In this document: positions 63,768 through 64,000 of the stretch, piece by piece | How positions within the stretch are numbered: position 1 is the stretch's first letter | Layout of the letters: each line of letters begins with the position of its first letter | From: Anaerolineaceae bacterium | GTDB lineage: Bacteria; Chloroflexota; Anaerolineae; Anaerolineales; Anaerolineaceae | Direction of reading: 5' to 3' | Assembly: GCA_030653365.1 (NCBI GenBank) | Contig: JAURZL010000010.1 | Coordinates: 1-64,000, forward strand | Length of the DNA stretch: 64,000 nucleotides | Made by a program: the position numbers and the translations under genes | Notes under the pieces: generated by a model | What the model was told of the DNA's origin: nothing | Seen by the model: the letters and a program-made list of their open reading frames with translations, nothing else | Databases searched by the model: none

Positions 63768-63913
63768 CCTTTTTATATCAAAAATCATGTTTTTATCCAA
63801 ACATTAAAATAACATTAGAAATGTTAAAAAAACTTCGAAAGAATTATTTCTAGAAAAAATATTTTTAACACCCATTTTCAGGTGTTTGAATAATCCGGAT
63901 GAATCTTATGGTT

Positions 63914-64000
63914 GACTCTTTGAGTCACTTTTTGAGTCAATATTCACGAATAAAGACTCAAAAACCACCCTTTTTAAGCTTTTTGAGTCAAAATAGACTC
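63914..64000. repeat. cluster of TGAGTCA/TGACTCA motifs at the window edge
   Basis: GAGTC or its complement occurs six times in 87 bp (63914, 63922, 63934, 63955, 63985 and 63996). Three are TGAGTCA, and TGACTC-TTT-GAGTCA at 63913-63927 is a perfect inverted repeat. The rest of 63768-63913 is AT-rich with no gene. Confidence 0.65.

Overview
The window reads as a chromosome segment of a strictly fermentative, probably anaerobic bacterium, most likely Chloroflexota class Anaerolineae. The grounds are a sodium-pumping methylmalonyl-CoA decarboxylase, a tungsten/molybdenum aldehyde:ferredoxin oxidoreductase beside a 2-oxoacid:ferredoxin oxidoreductase, a Gram-positive-style primosome (DnaB, DnaD-like, DnaC-like), a VanW protein, bactofilin, and an FMN-riboswitch ABC transporter of the RibXYZ kind. 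No rRNA or protein comparison could be run, so the class is an inference from gene content.

Layout. 1-680: 5' end of a minus-strand 16S gene with two tandem near-consensus promoters. 682-6271: VanW protein, then the mmdA / gamma / biotin carrier / beta operon of the decarboxylase. 6370-12171: a degenerate response regulator divergent from a bifunctional nuclease, then replicative helicase, DnaD-like protein and a tandem-duplicated DnaC-like loader. 12352-19415: L-2-hydroxyglutarate oxidase, a lone baseplate-type OB-fold protein, DUF92, PH-domain, bactofilin, SGNH-like lipoprotein and AAG glycosylase. 19483-24722: polysaccharide genes (glycosyltransferase, epimerase, WecA-like, heparinase II/III). 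24800-34024: thiolase and epimerase, then the AOR / radical SAM / two ubiquitin-fold proteins operon facing away from the four-subunit 2-oxoacid oxidoreductase. 34077-39044: aminoglycoside adenylyltransferase-like protein, metal ABC importer with Fur-type operators, beta-propeller lipoprotein. 39348-43529: greA, lysS, luciferase-like oxidoreductase, aldo/keto reductase. 43796-47580: the most unusual block, described next. 47713-50405: PLDc_N protein, fluoride riboswitch with crcB and a DUF190-CBS protein, and an SRPBCC-like protein. 50549-60198: serine hydrolase, FMN riboswitch with ribXYZ, HAD phosphatase, C25 peptidase, CPBP protease. 60408-64000: split NAD synthetase, Lgt-like protein, SRPBCC-like protein, and a cluster of TGAGTCA motifs at the edge.

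The standout system is the minus-strand, GC-richer cassette at 43796-47537: a LuxR-type HTH protein, a RecA-fold protein with an eroded Walker A, a 90-residue helical protein and a B-family DNA polymerase with altered exonuclease and motif C residues. Its first promoter carries an AGAACAAATGTTCT box of the Gram-positive LexA type inside the -35/-10 spacer. By analogy with ImuA-ImuB-DnaE2, I propose an SOS-induced mutasome-like or repair cassette built on a B-family polymerase.

Other unexplained structure: a family of at least six short palindromic intergenic elements lying downstream of genes, one flanked by a 9-bp direct repeat; a roughly 290-nt structured leader before the AOR gene; and mutually exclusive hairpins covering the start of its radical SAM partner.
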